Shown: positions 6,639 to 8,104 of the stretch, piece after piece
Numbering within the stretch: position 1 is the first letter of the stretch
Layout: each line of letters starts with the position of its first letter
Assembly: GCA_024640745.1 (NCBI GenBank)
Contig: JAHEEL010000103.1
Span: 1-8,104 of the forward strand
Origin: Actinomycetes bacterium
Lineage (GTDB): Bacteria; Actinomycetota; Acidimicrobiia; Spongiisociales; UBA5794
Length of the DNA: 8,104 nt
Direction: 5' to 3'
Translations under genes and position numbers: made by a program
The notes under the pieces: generated by a model
Database searches by the model: none
Told to the model about the DNA's origin: nothing
What the model saw: only the letters and a program-made list of their open reading frames with translations

Positions 6639-7216
6639 CCGAGATGCGCGGAGCGGTCGAGGCAATTCTGTTCGTTGCTGAGACGCCGGTCACGGCGCAG
6701 GAACTCGCCGAAGTCCTCGAGGTGTCGATCGCCGACGTCGAAGGGATGCTTTCCGACATCGAACAGGAGCTTCTCGAGCGTCACGCGGGCATCGTCCTGC
6801 GTGGTGTCGCCGGTGGGTGGCGGTTCTACACCGCCGCCGAGATGCTTCCATACCTCGAGCGATTCGCCGCCTCCGAGCGCGCGACCCGCCTTTCGAATGC
6901 CGCGCTCGAGACGCTGGCCGTGGTCGCCTATCGGCAGCCGGTATCTCGCGGTCAGATCGCTGAGGTGCGCGGCGTCGATTCCGAACGAGCCCTTCACACG
7001 CTCGAACGGCGCGGCTTGGTTCGTGAGATCGGCACCGCTCCCGGCCCCGGGCAGGCACTGCTCTACGGGACCACGGACCTGTTCCTCGAGAAGCTGGGCA
7101 TCAACAGCCCGCAGGATCTCCCGCCGCTCGCCGACCACGTGCCGCCGGCCGATATCGTCGAGACGCTCGAGCGGCCCTTCCGACCGGAGGGATCATCGAA
7201 CGACTCCAGAAGCTGA
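6635..7216 (+). CDS. scpB: segregation and condensation protein B
   Basis: ScpB is a tandem winged-helix protein that dimerises on the ScpA kleisin in the Smc-ScpAB condensin complex. The 193-residue length is normal. It starts M-T-E-M-R-G-A-V-E-A-I-L-F-V-A-E-T-P-V, the family signature, and has the conserved G-G-W-R-F-Y-T segment at the end of the first winged helix. The second winged helix has L-S-N-A-A-L-E-T-L-A-V-V-A-Y-R-Q-P-V-S-R and G-V-D-S-E-R-A-L-H-T-L, followed by Y-G-T-T-D-L-F-L-E-K-L-G. ATG 6635 overlaps the scpA stop as ATGA, with GGAG 10 nt upstream, so translation is coupled and ScpA:ScpB output is probably kept in proportion. The last residues are a short polar tail whose codons overlap the probable start region of rluB in another frame. 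Confidence 0.95.
   Translation: MTEMRGAVEAILFVAETPVTAQELAEVLEVSIADVEGMLSDIEQELLERHAGIVLRGVAGGWRFYTAAEMLPYLERFAASERATRLSNAALETLAVVAYRQPVSRGQIAEVRGVDSERALHTLERRGLVREIGTAPGPGQALLYGTTDLFLEKLGINSPQDLPPLADHVPPADIVETLERPFRPEGSSNDSRS
7186..7190 (+). promoter_or_regulatory. Shine-Dalgarno sequence before the non-canonical rluB start
   Basis: GGAGG within the end of scpB lies 4 nt before ATC 7195 and 1 nt before ATC 7192. It is the only good ribosome-binding site in the region. It lies where one would be expected if rluB begins with the codon just before E-R-L-Q-K. Confidence 0.5.
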
Positions 7217-7920
7217 TCGCCAGATCAGGGTTCACTTCACGGCGGCATGCGGAAGTGCTCATCCAACGGGGCCGGGTGACCGTCGACGGAGAGGTCGCGC
7301 ATCTCGGCCAGAAGATCGATCCATCGACGGCTGCGGTCGAGATCGACGGTATTCCGCTGCCGGTCGCCCCCGATCTCGCCTCCTACCTGGTCTACAAGCC
7401 GGTCGGAACCGTCAGCACCGCAGGCGATCCGCACGGGCGGCCCATCGTGGTCGACCTCGTGCCTCGCAACCCTCGGGTGTATCCCGCCGGCCGCCTCGAC
7501 GCCGACTCCGAAGGACTCATGGTGCTCACGAACGACGGTGACCTCGCGCTGCGCATCACCCATCCGCGATACGGTGTTCACAAGACCTACGTCGTGTTGG
7601 CCGCCGGAATGCTGAGGCCTGCGACCATCCGCCGGCTCATCGACGGCGTTGATCTCGACGACGGGCCTGCCGCTGCCGTAGACGCCCGGATCATCGACGA
7701 GTCGGAGGGCCGATCGCTGATTGAGATCACCATGGGCGTGGGGCGCAAACGCATCGTCCGACGAATGTTCGACGCCGTCGGGCACCCAATCGAGCGCCTC
7801 GTGCGCACGGCAATCGGACCGATCCGCGATGCGAATCTCGCTCCGGGTGAACATCGCGAGTTGTCGATCGGTGAGATTCGGACGATGTACGAAGCCGGAG
7901 AGGAGGGGCGTCGTGCGTGA
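7195..7920 (+). CDS. rluB: 23S rRNA pseudouridine synthase, RluB/RsuA family, with non-canonical ATC start
   Basis: Enzymes of this family isomerise a uridine in rRNA to pseudouridine; the actinobacterial gene beside scpB is usually assigned to 23S U2605. The frame encodes an N-terminal S4 RNA-binding domain (E-R-L-Q-K-L-I-A-R-S-G, then S-R-R-H-A-E-V-L-I and G-R-V-T-V-D-G). The catalytic domain follows, with Y-K-P-V-G and the motif G-R-L-D-A-D-S-E-G-L, whose catalytic Asp is residue 102. Conserved E-I-T-M-G-V-G-R-K-R and R-R-M-F-D-A-V-G-H motifs come later. The product is about 241 residues, normal for the family. The oddity is the start: from the in-frame stop at 7024-7026 to GTG 7255 there is no ATG, GTG or TTG. 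GTG 7255 would delete half of the S4 domain (221 residues). ATC 7195, or ATC 7192, is the best-placed start after GGAGG. A sequencing error changing ATG to ATC is equally possible. Confidence 0.85.
   Translation: MERLQKLIARSGFTSRRHAEVLIQRGRVTVDGEVAHLGQKIDPSTAAVEIDGIPLPVAPDLASYLVYKPVGTVSTAGDPHGRPIVVDLVPRNPRVYPAGRLDADSEGLMVLTNDGDLALRITHPRYGVHKTYVVLAAGMLRPATIRRLIDGVDLDDGPAAAVDARIIDESEGRSLIEITMGVGRKRIVRRMFDAVGHPIERLVRTAIGPIRDANLAPGEHRELSIGEIRTMYEAGEEGRRA
7901..7906 (+). promoter_or_regulatory. strong Shine-Dalgarno sequence for aroA
   Basis: A perfect AGGAGG within the end of rluB lies 6 nt before GTG 7913. This fixes GTG 7913 as the aroA start; the ATG at 7923 and the GTG at 7917 are in other frames. 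Confidence 0.75.
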
Positions 7921-8104
7921 GGATGTCCGGACGGTCGAGCCGGTCGGCACACCGTTCCGAGCCGGTGTGAACGTGCCCGGGGACAAGTCCCTTTCGCATC
8001 GAGCGTTGGTGTTCGCCGCGCTCGCGGACGGTGAGAGCGAGATCGTCGGCCTCGCACCCGGCCGGGATGTGGCATCGACGGCTGCAGCGTTGGGCAAGGT
8101 CGGT
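7913..8104 (+). CDS. aroA: 3-phosphoshikimate 1-carboxyvinyltransferase (EPSP synthase), N-terminal part
   Basis: EPSP synthase joins phosphoenolpyruvate and shikimate 3-phosphate in the shikimate pathway to chorismate and the aromatic amino acids. Only the first 64 codons are in the window; the frame is open to the end. After a short lead the protein has V-P-G-D-K-S-L-S-H-R-A-L at 21-32, the hallmark N-terminal substrate-binding motif. Lys25, Ser26 and Arg30 correspond to E. coli Lys22, Ser23 and Arg27. A-A-L-A-D-G-E-S and G-R-D-V-A-S-T-A-A-A-L follow, matching the next conserved helices. The gene starts with GTG inside rluB (8 bp overlap) behind a perfect Shine-Dalgarno sequence, so it belongs to the same transcription unit. 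In many actinobacteria cmk rather than aroA follows rluB. The remaining roughly 360 residues are outside the window, so intactness cannot be judged. Confidence 0.93.
   Translation, partial: MREDVRTVEPVGTPFRAGVNVPGDKSLSHRALVFAALADGESEIVGLAPGRDVASTAAALGKVG

Noticed and set aside
7237..8097. 286-codon minus-strand open frame over rluB and aroA
   Set aside because: Antisense shadow; the plus strand carries clear RluB and EPSP synthase motifs across the same bases.

Overview
This is a densely packed, all-plus-strand stretch of chromosomal housekeeping genes from a high-GC bacterium. The order NAD kinase, recN, pyrG, ADP-ribose-type Nudix hydrolase, xerD, (two small genes), scpA, scpB, rluB matches the conserved block of Actinomycetota; in Mycobacterium tuberculosis the equivalents run from about Rv1695 to Rv1711. 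The use of aroA rather than cmk after rluB, and the missing parA-like and mctB-type genes, argue against a typical mycobacterium or Streptomyces. A deeper actinobacterial lineage such as Acidimicrobiia would fit, but that is inference from gene order and composition only.

Layout. 1-237: C-terminal end of NAD kinase. 230-1828: recN, overlapping nadK by 8 bp. 1829-1892: the longest non-coding gap (64 bp), holding the pyrG ribosome-binding site and a possible weak promoter. 1893-3548: pyrG, with a TTG start. 3550-4080: Nudix hydrolase. 4077-4958: xerD (ATGA overlap). 4985-5335: TraR/DksA-type C4 zinc-finger protein behind a strong Shine-Dalgarno sequence. 5332-5817: small HD-domain phosphohydrolase (GTGA overlap). 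5865-6638: scpA, with an alternative coupled GTG start at 5814. 6635-7216: scpB (ATGA overlap). About 7195-7920: rluB, which has no usual start codon in front of its S4 domain. 7913-8104: the first 64 codons of aroA. No gap exceeds 64 bp, and no tRNA, rRNA, CRISPR array, mobile element or convincing terminator was seen.

The genes fall into a few themes: genome maintenance and chromosome segregation (RecN, XerD, ScpA, ScpB), nucleotide and cofactor supply (NadK, PyrG, the Nudix enzyme), ribosome maturation (RluB), aromatic biosynthesis (AroA), and two small probable regulatory or hydrolytic proteins (TraR/DksA-like and HD). Stop/start overlaps suggest two or more long translationally coupled transcription units.

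I found no convincing undescribed system. The points most worth a second look are the non-canonical (apparently ATC) start of rluB, the uncharacterised DksA-like plus HD gene pair sitting where many actinobacteria carry a ParA gene, and the two competing starts of scpA, one of which could be leaderless.
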